A stretch of DNA of 64,000 bases from Paraburkholderia kururiensis JCM 10599 = LMG 19447 (GCF_003986935.1 NZ_RJZE01000015.1:1-64000); one strand, 5' to 3'; shown: positions 8,856 to 19,008, counted from the first letter of the stretch. Notes: a model not told the origin generated them from the sequence alone. Program-made: numbers and translations.

Positions 8856-9809
8856 ATGGCATCCGCGATGGGAAATGGATTGCAGCATCGCACGGTGCTG
8901 CTGGACGAAGCGGTCGACGCGCTCGTAACGCGCACCGACGGCATCTATGTGGACGGTACGTTCGGGCGTGGCGGCCACAGCCGGGCGGTGCTCGCCAAGC
9001 TCGCTGACAAAGGGCGTCTGATTGCGTTCGACAAGGATCCGCAGGCCATCGCGACGGCCGGTGAAATTGTCGATCCGCGTTTCGAAATCGTGCATGGCAG
9101 TTTTGCATCGCTGCGTGACGCTCTGGCGGAACGCGGGGTAGGGCGTGTGTCGGGCGTGCTGCTGGATCTCGGTGTGTCGTCGCCGCAGTTCGACGACCCG
9201 CAGCGCGGTTTCAGTTTCCGCGCCGAAGGTCCGCTCGACATGCGGATGGACCCGACGCGCGGCGAGTCCGCGGCTGACTGGCTCGCGCGGGCCACTGTGC
9301 AGGAGTTGACGGAGGTAATACGAGACTATGGGGAAGAACGGTTTGCTTTTCAGATTGCAAAGGCGCTTGTTGCTCGCCGGGCAGAGTCCGACCGTCTTGG
9401 GCCTCTCGTCAGCACGCGCGAGCTTGCCCAAATCGTGGCTAACGTCGTCAAAACCCGTGAGAAGGGCAAGGACCCGGCAACCCGCACCTTTCAGGCTATA
9501 CGGATTCACGTCAATCAAGAGCTTGCGGAGCTGCAAGTCGTTCTAGAGGCTGCATTGTCGTTGCTGGAGCAAGGGGGGCGGCTCGTGGTCATCAGCTTCC
9601 ATTCGCTGGAGGACCGGATAGTCAAGCGGTTCATGCAGACGCATTCGAGTGCGCCTGCGCTCGACCGCCGGCTGCCGCTCCGCGCTGTCGACCTGCCGAG
9701 CCCGCCGCTCAAGCTGATGGGCCGTCTGTTCGCGAGCGACGCGGAAGTTGCCGAGAACCCGCGGGCCCGTTCGGCCGTGATGCGCATCGCGGAGCGCGTC
9801 ACGCCATGA
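8856..9809 (+). CDS. rsmH: 16S rRNA (cytosine(1402)-N4)-methyltransferase
   Basis: RsmH (MraW), 317 residues, adds the N4 methyl group to C1402 of 16S rRNA using S-adenosylmethionine. The SAM-binding start is YVDGTFGRGGHS (near 27). The conserved GVLLDLGVSSPQ, RGFSFRAEGPLDMRMD and SFHSLEDRIVK blocks are all present. The ATG at 8856 puts the family N-terminus (LQHRTVLLDEAV) close to the start, whereas the in-frame ATG at 8757 lies inside mraZ. It overlaps ftsL by 4 bases. Confidence 0.94.
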   Translation: MASAMGNGLQHRTVLLDEAVDALVTRTDGIYVDGTFGRGGHSRAVLAKLADKGRLIAFDKDPQAIATAGEIVDPRFEIVHGSFASLRDALAERGVGRVSGVLLDLGVSSPQFDDPQRGFSFRAEGPLDMRMDPTRGESAADWLARATVQELTEVIRDYGEERFAFQIAKALVARRAESDRLGPLVSTRELAQIVANVVKTREKGKDPATRTFQAIRIHVNQELAELQVVLEAALSLLEQGGRLVVISFHSLEDRIVKRFMQTHSSAPALDRRLPLRAVDLPSPPLKLMGRLFASDAEVAENPRARSAVMRIAERVTP

Positions 9810-10162
9810 GCCGCCTGAACATCTTTCTACTGATCGTTGTGATGGGGTGCGCGCTGTCGGTCGTCAATGCGACGAACCAGCAGCGCCAGTTTTTCATCGC
9901 GCTGCAGCGCGCGCAGTCGCAGGAGCGGCAGCTGCAGCAGGATTACGCACAGCTTCAATATCAGCAGAGCGCGCTGTCGAAGACTTCGCGCATCGAACAG
10001 ATCGCCACCGATTCGCTCAAGATGCAGCCCGTGACGACCGGACGCACGCAATATCTCACCCTCGCGCCGGGCGCCGCTACGGCTGAAGATGCGCCCGTGC
10101 AGGCATCGGCGCCGGGTGGGGCCGCGTCCACGCCGGCGAACGGCCGCGGGGTGACGCGATGA
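9806..10162 (+). CDS. ftsL: cell division protein FtsL
   Basis: A small bitopic divisome protein (118 residues) with a short cytoplasmic N-terminus, one membrane segment at about residues 4-20, and a leucine/glutamine-rich periplasmic coiled coil at about 28-70 (QQRQFFIALQRAQSQERQLQ). In the divisome it pairs with FtsB and FtsQ and helps activate FtsW-FtsI. The C-terminal tail after residue 80 is Ala/Pro-rich and probably disordered. The start and stop codons overlap rsmH and ftsI by 4 bases each. Confidence 0.9.
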   Translation: MSRLNIFLLIVVMGCALSVVNATNQQRQFFIALQRAQSQERQLQQDYAQLQYQQSALSKTSRIEQIATDSLKMQPVTTGRTQYLTLAPGAATAEDAPVQASAPGGAASTPANGRGVTR

Positions 10163-12036
10163 AGAAGTCGTCGAAGCGTAGCGTGGCGTTCTCGGCCAAC
10201 CCGATTCTCTCGGTGCGCCTGCCGATGTGGCGCTCGAAGCTCGTCGTCTTTCTTCTCTTCATGGCGTTCGTTGCGCTGGCCGGCCGCGCGTTCTGGATCC
10301 AGGGTCCGGGCAACGCGTTCTATCAGAAGCAGGGCGAGAGCCGCTATCAGCGCACCATCGAACTGCCGGCCACACGCGGCAAGATTCTCGATCGCAACGG
10401 CCTCGTGCTTGCAACGAGTCTGCCTGTGCGCGCCATTTGGGCGATTCCCGAATCCGTGCCGGACGACCTGGGCGCCGACAAGCTCGCCGCGCTCGGCAAG
10501 CTGCTCGGCATGACGCCGACGGAGCTGCGCGCCAAACTCTCCGAGGACAAGACTTTCGTCTACGTGAAGCGCCAGGTGCCGCTCGACGTCGCGCAGAAAG
10601 TGGCCGACCTCGACATCCCCGGTATCTATCAGCGCAACGAGTACAAGCGCTATTACCCCGAAGGCGAAATCACCGCGCACCTGATCGGCTTCACGAACGT
10701 CGAGGACGAGGGGCAGGAAGGCGTCGAACTGGGCGACCAGAAGATTCTCGCGGGCACGCCGGGCAGCCGCCGCGTCATCAAGGACCGCATGGGCCATATC
10801 GTCGAGGACGTCGACGAACTGGCCGTGCCGCATAACGGTCAGGACGTCGAGCTTTCCATCGACAGCAAGATCCAGTACATCACCTACGCGAACCTGAAGG
10901 CCGCCGTGGAGAAATTCCGCGCGAAAGCCGGCGCGGCCATGGTGATCGACGTGCGCACGGGCGAGGTGCTCTCGCTCGTCAATTATCCGACCTATAACCC
11001 GAACGACCGCTCGCACCTGACCGGCGAGCAGCTGCGCAACCGCATGCTCACCGACGTCTTCGAGCCCGGTTCCATCATGAAGCCGTTCACGGTGTCGCTC
11101 GCGCTCGATCTGCACCGCGTGTCGCCGACTACACTGGTGGATACAGGCCCGGGCCGCTTCGTGCTGGACGGCGCCACCATCACGGACGACAGCGCGTTCG
11201 GCGTGCTCACCGTGGGCGGCGTGATCCAGAAGTCGAGCAACATCGGCGCGACCAAGATCGCGATGCAGCTGCGGCCCGAAGAGATGTGGAACATGTACAC
11301 CAGCATCGGTCTCGGTCAGGCGCCGAAGGTCGGGTTTCCCGGCGCGGCGGCGGGCCGTCTGCGTCCGTGGAAAAGCTGGCGGCGCATCGAGCAGGCGACG
11401 ATGTCGTACGGCTATGGTCTTTCGGCTTCGCTGTTCCAGCTTGCGCGCGCCTACACGGCCATTGCGCATGACGGCCAGATCCTGCCGGTGTCCATTTTCA
11501 GGACGCCGGGCGATCAGCCGGTCTCCGGTCCGCAGGTGTTCGCGCCGACCACGGCACGCGAAGTGCGCGCCATGCTCGAGATGGTGACGGCACCGGGCGG
11601 CACGTCGCCGGATGCAGCCGTGCCGGGTTACCGCGTCGGCGGCAAGAGCGGCACGGCGTACAAGCACGGTGCGCACGGGTACGACCACGGCAAGTACCGT
11701 GCGTCGTTCGTCGGTATGGCGCCGATGCCGAATCCGCGCATCGTGGTGGCGGTTTCCATCGACGAGCCCACGGCCGGCAGCCACTTTGGCGGGCAGGTGT
11801 CCGGCCCGGTGTTTTCGGGCATCGTCGGCGATACGCTGCGCTCGCTCAACATTCCGCCGAACATGCCCGTGAAGCAGCTAGTCGTCTCCGACGACCCCGC
11901 GCAGCAAGCGCAGTCCGGCACGCCCGCACCTGTCGCGGCAGCTGCGAAGAAGCTCGCGGGCGGCAAAGAAGCCGGCGGCGCCAAACATATGAAGGTCGCG
12001 GAAAACGCGAAGAATCGTCCGGGGGTGGTCCGATGA
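10159..12036 (+). CDS. ftsI: peptidoglycan D,D-transpeptidase FtsI (PBP3)
   Basis: The septal class B penicillin-binding protein, 625 residues, which crosslinks septal peptidoglycan with FtsW. One membrane anchor lies at about residues 29-48. The pedestal domain begins with the RxxxLDRNG-type block (RGKILDRNGLVLA). The transpeptidase triads are all visible: S305-x-x-K308 in EPGSIMKPF, S359-S-N361, and K496-S-G-T. The C-terminal 40 residues are Ala/Lys-rich and outside the catalytic fold. It overlaps ftsL and murE by 4 bases, giving a translationally coupled division unit. Confidence 0.95.
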   Translation: MKKSSKRSVAFSANPILSVRLPMWRSKLVVFLLFMAFVALAGRAFWIQGPGNAFYQKQGESRYQRTIELPATRGKILDRNGLVLATSLPVRAIWAIPESVPDDLGADKLAALGKLLGMTPTELRAKLSEDKTFVYVKRQVPLDVAQKVADLDIPGIYQRNEYKRYYPEGEITAHLIGFTNVEDEGQEGVELGDQKILAGTPGSRRVIKDRMGHIVEDVDELAVPHNGQDVELSIDSKIQYITYANLKAAVEKFRAKAGAAMVIDVRTGEVLSLVNYPTYNPNDRSHLTGEQLRNRMLTDVFEPGSIMKPFTVSLALDLHRVSPTTLVDTGPGRFVLDGATITDDSAFGVLTVGGVIQKSSNIGATKIAMQLRPEEMWNMYTSIGLGQAPKVGFPGAAAGRLRPWKSWRRIEQATMSYGYGLSASLFQLARAYTAIAHDGQILPVSIFRTPGDQPVSGPQVFAPTTAREVRAMLEMVTAPGGTSPDAAVPGYRVGGKSGTAYKHGAHGYDHGKYRASFVGMAPMPNPRIVVAVSIDEPTAGSHFGGQVSGPVFSGIVGDTLRSLNIPPNMPVKQLVVSDDPAQQAQSGTPAPVAAAAKKLAGGKEAGGAKHMKVAENAKNRPGVVR

Positions 12037-13604
12037 TCGCGCTGGACAAACGGGACCGCGCCGAGCACCCCGCCCATCAGCGGATCGCCGAGGCGCTCGC
12101 ATGGCTGCGCGCCCATGCCCAACGCGGCGCCGATCTGCACGCCGACACCCGCGCGCTCAAGCCCAGCGACGTGTTTCTCGCCTACGCCGTGGACGGCGCC
12201 GACAACCGTCCGTTCATCGACAACGCCATCGAGCGCGGCGCGTCTGCCGTGCTGTACCAGCCGGAAGGCTTCGACGGTACGGTCAGCGCCGTCGCCTCGC
12301 TCGCGGTACCTGAACTCGACGTGCTGGCGGGCGAAATTGCGAGCGGCTGGTACGGCGACCCGAGCGACGCGATGCTGATGATCGGCGTGACCGGCACCAA
12401 CGGCAAAACCTCGTGCAGCCAGTGGGTGGCAAGCGCGCTGACCGCGCTCGGCAAGCCGTGCGCCATTGTCGGCACGCTCGGCAGCGGCATGCCGGGGCAA
12501 CTCGTACACACTGGCTTCACGACACCGGACGCGCCCCAACTCCAGCGCAGCCTTGAACAACTGCGCGCCGGTGGCGCCCAGGCCGTGGGCATGGAGGTGT
12601 CGTCGCACGCGCTTCATCAAGGGCGCGCGAACGGCACGGCGTTCGACATCGCGATCTTCACGAACCTCACGCAAGACCATCTCGACTATCACGGCACGTT
12701 CGAAGCTTACGAAGCTGCGAAGGCGAGACTCTTCTCGTGGCCGGGGCTGCGCTGTGCGGTGATCAACCGCGACGACGAAACGGGCCGCCGCTTCATCGCT
12801 GCCTCGCAAGGCCGTGTGCGCACCATCGCCTACGGCATTGCCGCGACCGGCGAAGCGTCCGGTGCCGCTGCGCAGGTCGCCGACGCCTTCCTCACCGCGA
12901 GCAACGTGCGCGCTACCGCGACGGGCACGGCGTTCCACCTGTCGACGTCCGATTGGGGCGCAGCCGACGTCGAAGTGATGACCCTCGGTGCCTTCAACGT
13001 CAGCAATCTGCTTGGCGTGCTAGGCGCGCTGCTCGGGGCCGGCGTGCCGTTCGACGCCGCGCTCGCTGAAATCGCGAAACTCGAACCGGTGAATGGCCGG
13101 ATGCAACGTCTTGGCGGTCGCGTCGATCACGACGAGCCGCTCGTGGTGATCGATTACGCGCACACGCCGGACGCGCTCGAAAAGACGCTGGAAGCGCTGC
13201 GTCCCATGGCCGCCGCGCGAGGCGGCCAGCTCGTCTGCATGTTCGGCTGCGGCGGCGATCGCGACGCGACCAAGCGTCCGCTGATGGGCGGCATTGCGGA
13301 GCGCCTCGCCGACACCGTCGTCGTCACGAGCGACAACCCGCGCAGCGAAGACCCGGCGAAGATCATCGACCAGATCGTCGCGGGCATGACGAAACCCGAC
13401 GCCGCGCGCTGCGTCGAAGACCGCGCGAGCGCGATCTTGCAGGCAGTGCGCGGCGCCGCACGCGAAGACGTGATCGTGCTCGCCGGAAAGGGACACGAAG
13501 CAACACAGGAAATCATGGGCAAGAAGCGCGCTTTCTCCGATCAGGATCACGCACGTCTCGCGCTCGCGGCACGTGCGACACACGTCCGCGGAGGTGGCGA
13601 ATGA
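12033..13604 (+). CDS. murE: UDP-N-acetylmuramoyl-L-alanyl-D-glutamate--2,6-diaminopimelate ligase
   Basis: MurE (523 residues) adds meso-diaminopimelate to the UDP-MurNAc dipeptide in the cytoplasm. The ATP-binding loop GVTGTNGKTS is near residue 114. The DNPR motif in TSDNPRSEDP is the signature of diaminopimelate rather than lysine specificity. The carbamylated-lysine region (THQDH-equivalent TQDHLDYHG) and the GKGHE block are present. It is coupled to ftsI and murF by 4-base overlaps. Confidence 0.95.
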   Translation: MIALDKRDRAEHPAHQRIAEALAWLRAHAQRGADLHADTRALKPSDVFLAYAVDGADNRPFIDNAIERGASAVLYQPEGFDGTVSAVASLAVPELDVLAGEIASGWYGDPSDAMLMIGVTGTNGKTSCSQWVASALTALGKPCAIVGTLGSGMPGQLVHTGFTTPDAPQLQRSLEQLRAGGAQAVGMEVSSHALHQGRANGTAFDIAIFTNLTQDHLDYHGTFEAYEAAKARLFSWPGLRCAVINRDDETGRRFIAASQGRVRTIAYGIAATGEASGAAAQVADAFLTASNVRATATGTAFHLSTSDWGAADVEVMTLGAFNVSNLLGVLGALLGAGVPFDAALAEIAKLEPVNGRMQRLGGRVDHDEPLVVIDYAHTPDALEKTLEALRPMAAARGGQLVCMFGCGGDRDATKRPLMGGIAERLADTVVVTSDNPRSEDPAKIIDQIVAGMTKPDAARCVEDRASAILQAVRGAAREDVIVLAGKGHEATQEIMGKKRAFSDQDHARLALAARATHVRGGGE

Positions 13605-15013
13605 CGATGTTCTCGCTGCGCGAAGCGGCCCAACTGATCCCCGGCGCCACGGTGCTTGGCGACGACTCGGTGACGTTCGAGCGGGTTGCCACCGACAGCC
13701 GCACGGCCGGCCCGGGCGATCTGTTCGTCGCGCTCAAGGGCGACCGCTTCGACGCGCACGATTTTCTTCCGGAGGTCGCGGCGCGCCACGTGAGCGCGGC
13801 GCTGGTATCGCGTAGTCCTGGCGACTGGCGTTTGCCCGCACTGCGCGTGGCGGACACGCGCGTCGCGCTCGGCGCGCTCGCGCACGGCTGGCGGAAACGT
13901 TTCACCTTGCCCCTCGTCGCGGTGACAGGCAGCAACGGCAAGACCACCGTCAAGGAAATGATCGCGTCTATCTTCGCGGCAGCCGTGGGTGCGGATGCGC
14001 GGCTCGCGACGGCGGGCAATCTGAACAACGACATCGGCGTGCCGCTCACGCTGTTCCGGCTCTCCAGCGCTCATCGTCTCGCGGTGGTCGAACTCGGCAT
14101 GAACCATCCCGGCGAAACACAACTGCTTGCGCAGATCGCCGCGCCGACGGTGGCCGTCGTGAACAACGCGCAGCGCGAGCACCAGGAGTTCATGGCGACA
14201 GTCGAGGCGGTCGCGCTCGAACATGCGAGCGTGATTCATGCGCTCTCGCCAGACGGCATCGCTGTATTTCCCGCCGACGACGCCTACGCCAGCATCTGGC
14301 GCGTTGCCGCAACGGGCAGCGCCGTGATGGACTTTGCGCTGCACACCGCTGAACGCCAGACGCCTGCCGCCGTGACCGGCACGCTCATCGGCAATCGCCT
14401 CGCTATCGAGTCGCAGCAAGGTCGCGTCGAAGTCGCGCTGCAAGTGCTCGGCGCGCACAACGCCCACAACGCGCTCGCGGCGGCAGCGGCGGCGCTGGCC
14501 TCGGGCGTGTCGCTCGATGCGATCCGGCGCGGGCTCGAGTCGTTCGTTCCGGTCAAGGGCCGGCTCCAGGTGAAGCGCGCGGCGCTCGGCGATCTGGCCG
14601 GCGCCACCGTGATCGACGACACCTACAACGCGAACCCCGATTCCGCCCGCGCTGCGATCGACGTGCTCGCGCAGCAACCGTCACCGCGCGTGCTCGTAAT
14701 GGGCGACATGGGCGAAGTGGGCGACAACGGCCCTGCATTCCATCGCGAGGTGGGCGCCTACGCGAAGGAGCGCGGCATCGACGCGCTCTACGCGCTCGGC
14801 GGCGCATCGCGCGACATGGTGGCCGCATACGGTTCCGGCGCAACGCATGCGAACGACGTCGGCTCGCTCGTGAGCGCTCTGCTGCAGGCCGGCTTCGGCC
14901 CGGCCGCAACGATTCTCGTGAAAGGCTCGCGCTTCATGCAGATGGAGCGCGTGGTGGACGCCCTGACGAGTCCACTCACCCCCGCGTCGGGCGCTGCGCC
15001 CGGCGCTCATTGA
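13601..15013 (+). CDS. murF: UDP-N-acetylmuramoyl-tripeptide--D-alanyl-D-alanine ligase
   Basis: MurF (470 residues) attaches D-Ala-D-Ala to complete the UDP-MurNAc pentapeptide. The N-terminal UDP-substrate domain includes TDSRTAGPGDLFVALKG. The ATP loop GSNGKTTVKEM is near residue 110, and the NAQREHQEF and DDTYNANPDS blocks are typical of MurF. It starts at the ATG overlapping the murE stop. The mraY start follows 20 bases after its stop. Confidence 0.95.
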   Translation: MTMFSLREAAQLIPGATVLGDDSVTFERVATDSRTAGPGDLFVALKGDRFDAHDFLPEVAARHVSAALVSRSPGDWRLPALRVADTRVALGALAHGWRKRFTLPLVAVTGSNGKTTVKEMIASIFAAAVGADARLATAGNLNNDIGVPLTLFRLSSAHRLAVVELGMNHPGETQLLAQIAAPTVAVVNNAQREHQEFMATVEAVALEHASVIHALSPDGIAVFPADDAYASIWRVAATGSAVMDFALHTAERQTPAAVTGTLIGNRLAIESQQGRVEVALQVLGAHNAHNALAAAAAALASGVSLDAIRRGLESFVPVKGRLQVKRAALGDLAGATVIDDTYNANPDSARAAIDVLAQQPSPRVLVMGDMGEVGDNGPAFHREVGAYAKERGIDALYALGGASRDMVAAYGSGATHANDVGSLVSALLQAGFGPAATILVKGSRFMQMERVVDALTSPLTPASGAAPGAH

Positions 15014-15033
15014 AGACTGGAAGGACCGAAAGC

Positions 15034-16203
15034 ATGCTACTGGCGCTGGCGCAATGGCTGCAGAATGACGCAAGCTTCTTGCGCGTGTTCAGTTATCTGA
15101 CGTTTCGCGCGGTGATGGCCACCATCACCGCGTTGTTGATCGGGCTCGTCTGCGGCCCGTGGGTGATCCGCACGCTGACCCAACTGAAGGTCGGCCAGGC
15201 GGTGCGCAAGGAAGGTCCGCAGTCGCACCTCGTGAAGTCCGGCACGCCGACCATGGGCGGCGTGCTGATCCTCATCGGCATCGCGGTGTCCACGCTGCTC
15301 TGGGGCGATCTCACGAACCGCTTCATCTGGATCGTCATGCTCGTGACGTTCGGCTTCGGCCTGATCGGCTGGGTCGACGATTATCGCAAGGTCGTCTACA
15401 AGGATCCGCGCGGCATGTCGTCGCGCGAGAAGTATTTCTGGCAGTCGGTGATCGGCATTTTCGCGGCCGTGTATCTGGCGTTCAGCGTGTCGGAGGCGAG
15501 CAACGTGCGCGTGTTCGACCTCTTCATGGCGTGGGTGCGCAGCGGTCTTTCGATGGGCCTGCCTGCGCGCGCCGACCTCATGCTGCCGTTCCTGAAGTCG
15601 ATCAGCTACCCGCTCGGCGTGTGGGGTTTCATCGCGCTCACCTATTTCGTGATCGTGGGCGCGAGCAACGCGGTGAATCTCACGGACGGCCTGGACGGCC
15701 TCGTCATCATGCCCGTCGTGCTCGTAGGTGCCTCGCTCGGCGTGTTCGCCTACGTGATGGGCAGTTCGGTCTACTCGAAATATCTGCTGTTTCCGCACAT
15801 TCCGGGCGCGGGCGAACTGCTGATCTTCTGCTCGGCGATGGGCGGCGCGGGTCTCGCGTTCCTCTGGTTCAACACGCACCCGGCGCAGGTCTTCATGGGC
15901 GACGTCGGCGCGCTGGCGCTGGGCGGCGCGCTCGGCACCGTCGCCGTGATCGTGCGGCAGGAGATCGTGCTCTTCATCATGGGCGGCATCTTCGTGGCGG
16001 AAACGCTTTCCGTGATGCTTCAGGTGACGTGGTTCAAGTACACCAAACGCCGTTACGGCGAGGGCCGGCGCATCTTCAAGATGGCGCCGCTGCATCACCA
16101 TTTCGAATTGTCCGGCTGGAAGGAAACGCAGGTCGTGGTGCGTTTCTGGATCATCACGTTGATGCTGTGTCTGTTCGGTCTGTCCACTCTCAAACTGCGG
16201 TAA
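15034..16203 (+). CDS. mraY: phospho-N-acetylmuramoyl-pentapeptide-transferase
   Basis: MraY transfers phospho-MurNAc-pentapeptide to undecaprenyl phosphate, giving lipid I in the inner membrane. The ATG at 15034 follows GGAAGGA and gives the 389-residue form starting MLLALAQWL. An in-frame ATG at 15010 would add eight residues and overlap murF. About ten hydrophobic segments are visible. Signature loops include the Mg-binding VNLTDGLDGL, FMGDVGALALGG and the late PLHHHFELSGWKE histidine cluster. Confidence 0.95.
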   Translation: MLLALAQWLQNDASFLRVFSYLTFRAVMATITALLIGLVCGPWVIRTLTQLKVGQAVRKEGPQSHLVKSGTPTMGGVLILIGIAVSTLLWGDLTNRFIWIVMLVTFGFGLIGWVDDYRKVVYKDPRGMSSREKYFWQSVIGIFAAVYLAFSVSEASNVRVFDLFMAWVRSGLSMGLPARADLMLPFLKSISYPLGVWGFIALTYFVIVGASNAVNLTDGLDGLVIMPVVLVGASLGVFAYVMGSSVYSKYLLFPHIPGAGELLIFCSAMGGAGLAFLWFNTHPAQVFMGDVGALALGGALGTVAVIVRQEIVLFIMGGIFVAETLSVMLQVTWFKYTKRRYGEGRRIFKMAPLHHHFELSGWKETQVVVRFWIITLMLCLFGLSTLKLR

Positions 16204-16216
16204 GGGAAAGCAAGCA

Positions 16217-17740
16217 ATGTTTGGCGAGAAGTTTCGGGATCGGCAAAAGCCGATGGTGCTCGTGCTGGGGCTCGGAGAATCCGGCCTCGCGATGGCGCGC
16301 TGGTGCGCGCGGCACGGGTGCCGGCTGCGCGTGGCGGACACGCGCGAAGTGCCGCCCAATCTCGCCGCACTCGAAGCCCATGGCGTGGACGCCGATTTCG
16401 TCGGCGGCGCGTTTTCGACGGCATTGCTCGAAGGCGTGGAGCTGGTCGGCATCAGCCCGGGACTTTCGCCGCTCGCGCCGGACCTCGTGCCGCTCATCGC
16501 AGCCGCGCGCGAGCGCGATATTCCCGTCTGGGGCGAACTCGAATTCTTCGCGCAGGCATTGAAGACGCTCGGCGAGAGCGGCTATGCGCCGAAGGTCATC
16601 GCCATTACGGGAACGAACGGCAAGACCACCACGACGAGCCTCACGGGCCTCCTGTGCGAGCGTGCGGGCAAGAAGGTGGCGGTGGCGGGCAACATCAGCC
16701 CGGCTGCGCTAGACAAGCTTTCGGACGCCATCGACCACACCGCCTTGCCCGACATCTGGGTGCTCGAGCTGTCGAGCTTCCAGCTCGAAACGGCGCATAC
16801 CTTCGCGCCGGACGCCGCCGCAGTGCTCAACATCACGCAGGACCATCTCGACTGGCACGGCGGGCTTGACGCCTACGCCGCCGCGAAGGGCCGCATCTTC
16901 GGACCGCAGACGGTGCGTGTGCTGAACCGCGACGACGCGCGCGTCATGGCGCTCGCCCCGGCCGCAGAGTCCCAGAAAGACAGCGCACCGGTCATCACGT
17001 TCGGCGTCAACGAGCCGCAACGCGACGGCGATTACGGCGTGCTGCGTGAGAACGGCATGCTGTGGCTCGTCGCGGCAGAAGATCGCGACGCGACCGACGA
17101 ACCCGTGTCGCCGCGACGTCGCAAGCAGGAAGCGGTCGCGCCGGCCAACATCGCCCTGAAGCGCTTGATGCCCGTGGACGCGCTGCGCATCCGCGGCTTG
17201 CACAACGCCGCCAACGCGCTTGCCGCGTATGCGCTCGCCCGCGCCATCGGTCTGCCGGGCGCGCCGCTGCTGCACGGGCTGCGCGAGTACCGCGGCGAGC
17301 CGCATCGGGTGGAACTGATTGCGTCGATCGACGGCATCGATTTCGTGGACGACAGCAAGGGCACGAACGTCGGCGCGACCGTGGCCGCACTCGACGGTCT
17401 CGCGCAACGCACGGTGCTGATCGCCGGTGGCGACGGCAAGGGCCAGGATTTCGAGCCGCTCGTCGCGCCCGTCACACGCTGGTGCCGCGCCGTCATGCTG
17501 ATTGGACGCGATGCGCCGCAAATTCGCGCGGCGCTCGAGCACACCGGCGTTGCGCTCTCCGATCACCCGACGCTCGAAGCCGCCACGCGTGCCGCCACGG
17601 CGCTCGCCGAGCCCGGCGACGTGGTGCTGCTCTCGCCTGCCTGCGCGAGCCTCGATATGTTCAAGAACTACGCGCACCGGGCCGCAGTGTTCCGCAGCAC
17701 GGTCGAGGACATCGCAGCTGAACGGGGGACGACGATATGA
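16217..17740 (+). CDS. murD: UDP-N-acetylmuramoylalanine--D-glutamate ligase
   Basis: MurD (507 residues) adds D-glutamate to UDP-MurNAc-L-alanine. It has an N-terminal Rossmann-like domain (VLGLGESGLAMARW), the ATP loop ITGTNGKTTTT near residue 132, and NITQDHLDWHG. The C-terminal DDSKGTNVGAT block is characteristic of MurD. It is longer than the E. coli enzyme (about 438 residues) because of an insert at about 255-310 that includes a charged RRRKQE stretch, common in Burkholderiales. The stop overlaps the ftsW start. Confidence 0.94.
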   Translation: MFGEKFRDRQKPMVLVLGLGESGLAMARWCARHGCRLRVADTREVPPNLAALEAHGVDADFVGGAFSTALLEGVELVGISPGLSPLAPDLVPLIAAARERDIPVWGELEFFAQALKTLGESGYAPKVIAITGTNGKTTTTSLTGLLCERAGKKVAVAGNISPAALDKLSDAIDHTALPDIWVLELSSFQLETAHTFAPDAAAVLNITQDHLDWHGGLDAYAAAKGRIFGPQTVRVLNRDDARVMALAPAAESQKDSAPVITFGVNEPQRDGDYGVLRENGMLWLVAAEDRDATDEPVSPRRRKQEAVAPANIALKRLMPVDALRIRGLHNAANALAAYALARAIGLPGAPLLHGLREYRGEPHRVELIASIDGIDFVDDSKGTNVGATVAALDGLAQRTVLIAGGDGKGQDFEPLVAPVTRWCRAVMLIGRDAPQIRAALEHTGVALSDHPTLEAATRAATALAEPGDVVLLSPACASLDMFKNYAHRAAVFRSTVEDIAAERGTTI

Positions 17741-19008
17741 GCTGGTCCGAACGCTTCGGTTCGAGGCTTGCCAAGGAGCGCGGCAGCGCGGGCGGTAACG
17801 CCGTGCCGCGTTCGGGCGGCATGCGCGGCGGCCTTGCGAGCGCAGTCAACGGCGTGCGCGGCGCACGTTCGCGCATGCTCGACTACGACCATTCGCTGCT
17901 GTGGGTCGTGATCGCGCTGCTCGGGCTTGGCGTCGTGATGGTGTATTCGGCGTCTATTGCCATGCCCGATTCGCCGAAGTACGCCTCGTATCGCGACTAC
18001 GCATTCCTCGTGCGCCAGATCATCTTCGTCGTGATGGGCGCGGTGGCGGGCATCGTCGCGTTTCGCATTCCGGTTTCCACGTGGGACAAGTACGCGCCGA
18101 AGCTCTTTCTGGTCGCGCTGCTGAGCCTCGTGATCGTGCTGATTCCGCACGTCGGCAAGGGCGTGAACGGCGCGCGCCGCTGGATTCCGCTCGGCGTGAC
18201 CAACATGCAGCCGTCCGAAATCATGAAGCTGGCCGTGACCATCTACGCGGCCAACTACACGGTGCGCAAGCAGGAATACATGCATAGCTTCGCCAAAGGC
18301 TTCCTGCCGATGGCGTTTGCCGTGGGCGTGGTGGGCGCGCTGCTGCTGCTCGAACCCGACATGGGCGCCTTCATGGTGATCGCGGCCATCGCCATGGGCG
18401 TGCTGTTCCTTGGCGGCGTGAACGGCAAGCTGTTCGGCGGCCTCGTGGCGACGGCGGTGGGCACCTTCACGCTGCTCGTGTGGGCGTCGCCGTGGCGGCG
18501 CGAGCGGATCTTCGCGTACCTCGATCCGTGGGACGACCGCTACGCACAAGGCAAGGCCTACCAACTCACCCACTCGCTGATCGCGTTCGGGCGCGGCGAG
18601 TGGTTCGGCGTGGGCCTGGGCGGCAGCGTGGAGAAGCTCAATTACCTGCCCGAAGCGCACACCGACTTCATCCTCGCCGTGATCGGCGAAGAACTTGGGT
18701 TCGTCGGCGTGATGATCGTGATCCTGCTCTTCTACTGGATCGTGCGGCGTTCGTTCGAGATTGGCCGCCAGGCGCTCGCGCTCGACCGCACGTTCGCTGG
18801 TCTGATGGCCAAGGGCGTCGGCATCTGGTTCGGCGCACAGACCTTCATCAACATGGGCGTGAACCTCGGGCTGCTGCCCACGAAGGGGCTCACGCTGCCG
18901 CTCGTGAGCTACGGCGGCTCCGGCATTCTGCTCAACTGCGTTGCGGTAGCCGTGCTGCTGCGTGTGGACTACGAAAACCGGGTGCTCATGCGCGGAGGCA
19001 AGGTATGA
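17737..19008 (+). CDS. ftsW: septal peptidoglycan glycosyltransferase FtsW
   Basis: A SEDS-family polymerase (423 residues) that extends glycan strands from lipid II at the septum together with FtsI. After a basic, glycine-rich cytoplasmic N-terminus of about 50 residues there are about ten membrane segments. Key loops include the GKGVNGARRWIPLG block, the EAHTDFILAVIGEELG region and LTLPLVSYGGSGIL near the end. It starts at the ATG overlapping murD and ends overlapping murG. Confidence 0.94.
   Translation: MSWSERFGSRLAKERGSAGGNAVPRSGGMRGGLASAVNGVRGARSRMLDYDHSLLWVVIALLGLGVVMVYSASIAMPDSPKYASYRDYAFLVRQIIFVVMGAVAGIVAFRIPVSTWDKYAPKLFLVALLSLVIVLIPHVGKGVNGARRWIPLGVTNMQPSEIMKLAVTIYAANYTVRKQEYMHSFAKGFLPMAFAVGVVGALLLLEPDMGAFMVIAAIAMGVLFLGGVNGKLFGGLVATAVGTFTLLVWASPWRRERIFAYLDPWDDRYAQGKAYQLTHSLIAFGRGEWFGVGLGGSVEKLNYLPEAHTDFILAVIGEELGFVGVMIVILLFYWIVRRSFEIGRQALALDRTFAGLMAKGVGIWFGAQTFINMGVNLGLLPTKGLTLPLVSYGGSGILLNCVAVAVLLRVDYENRVLMRGGKV

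Noticed and set aside
9961..11784. 607-residue minus-strand frame opposite ftsI
   Set aside because: Shadow of ftsI codon bias; His/Arg/Asp-rich composition and no domain.
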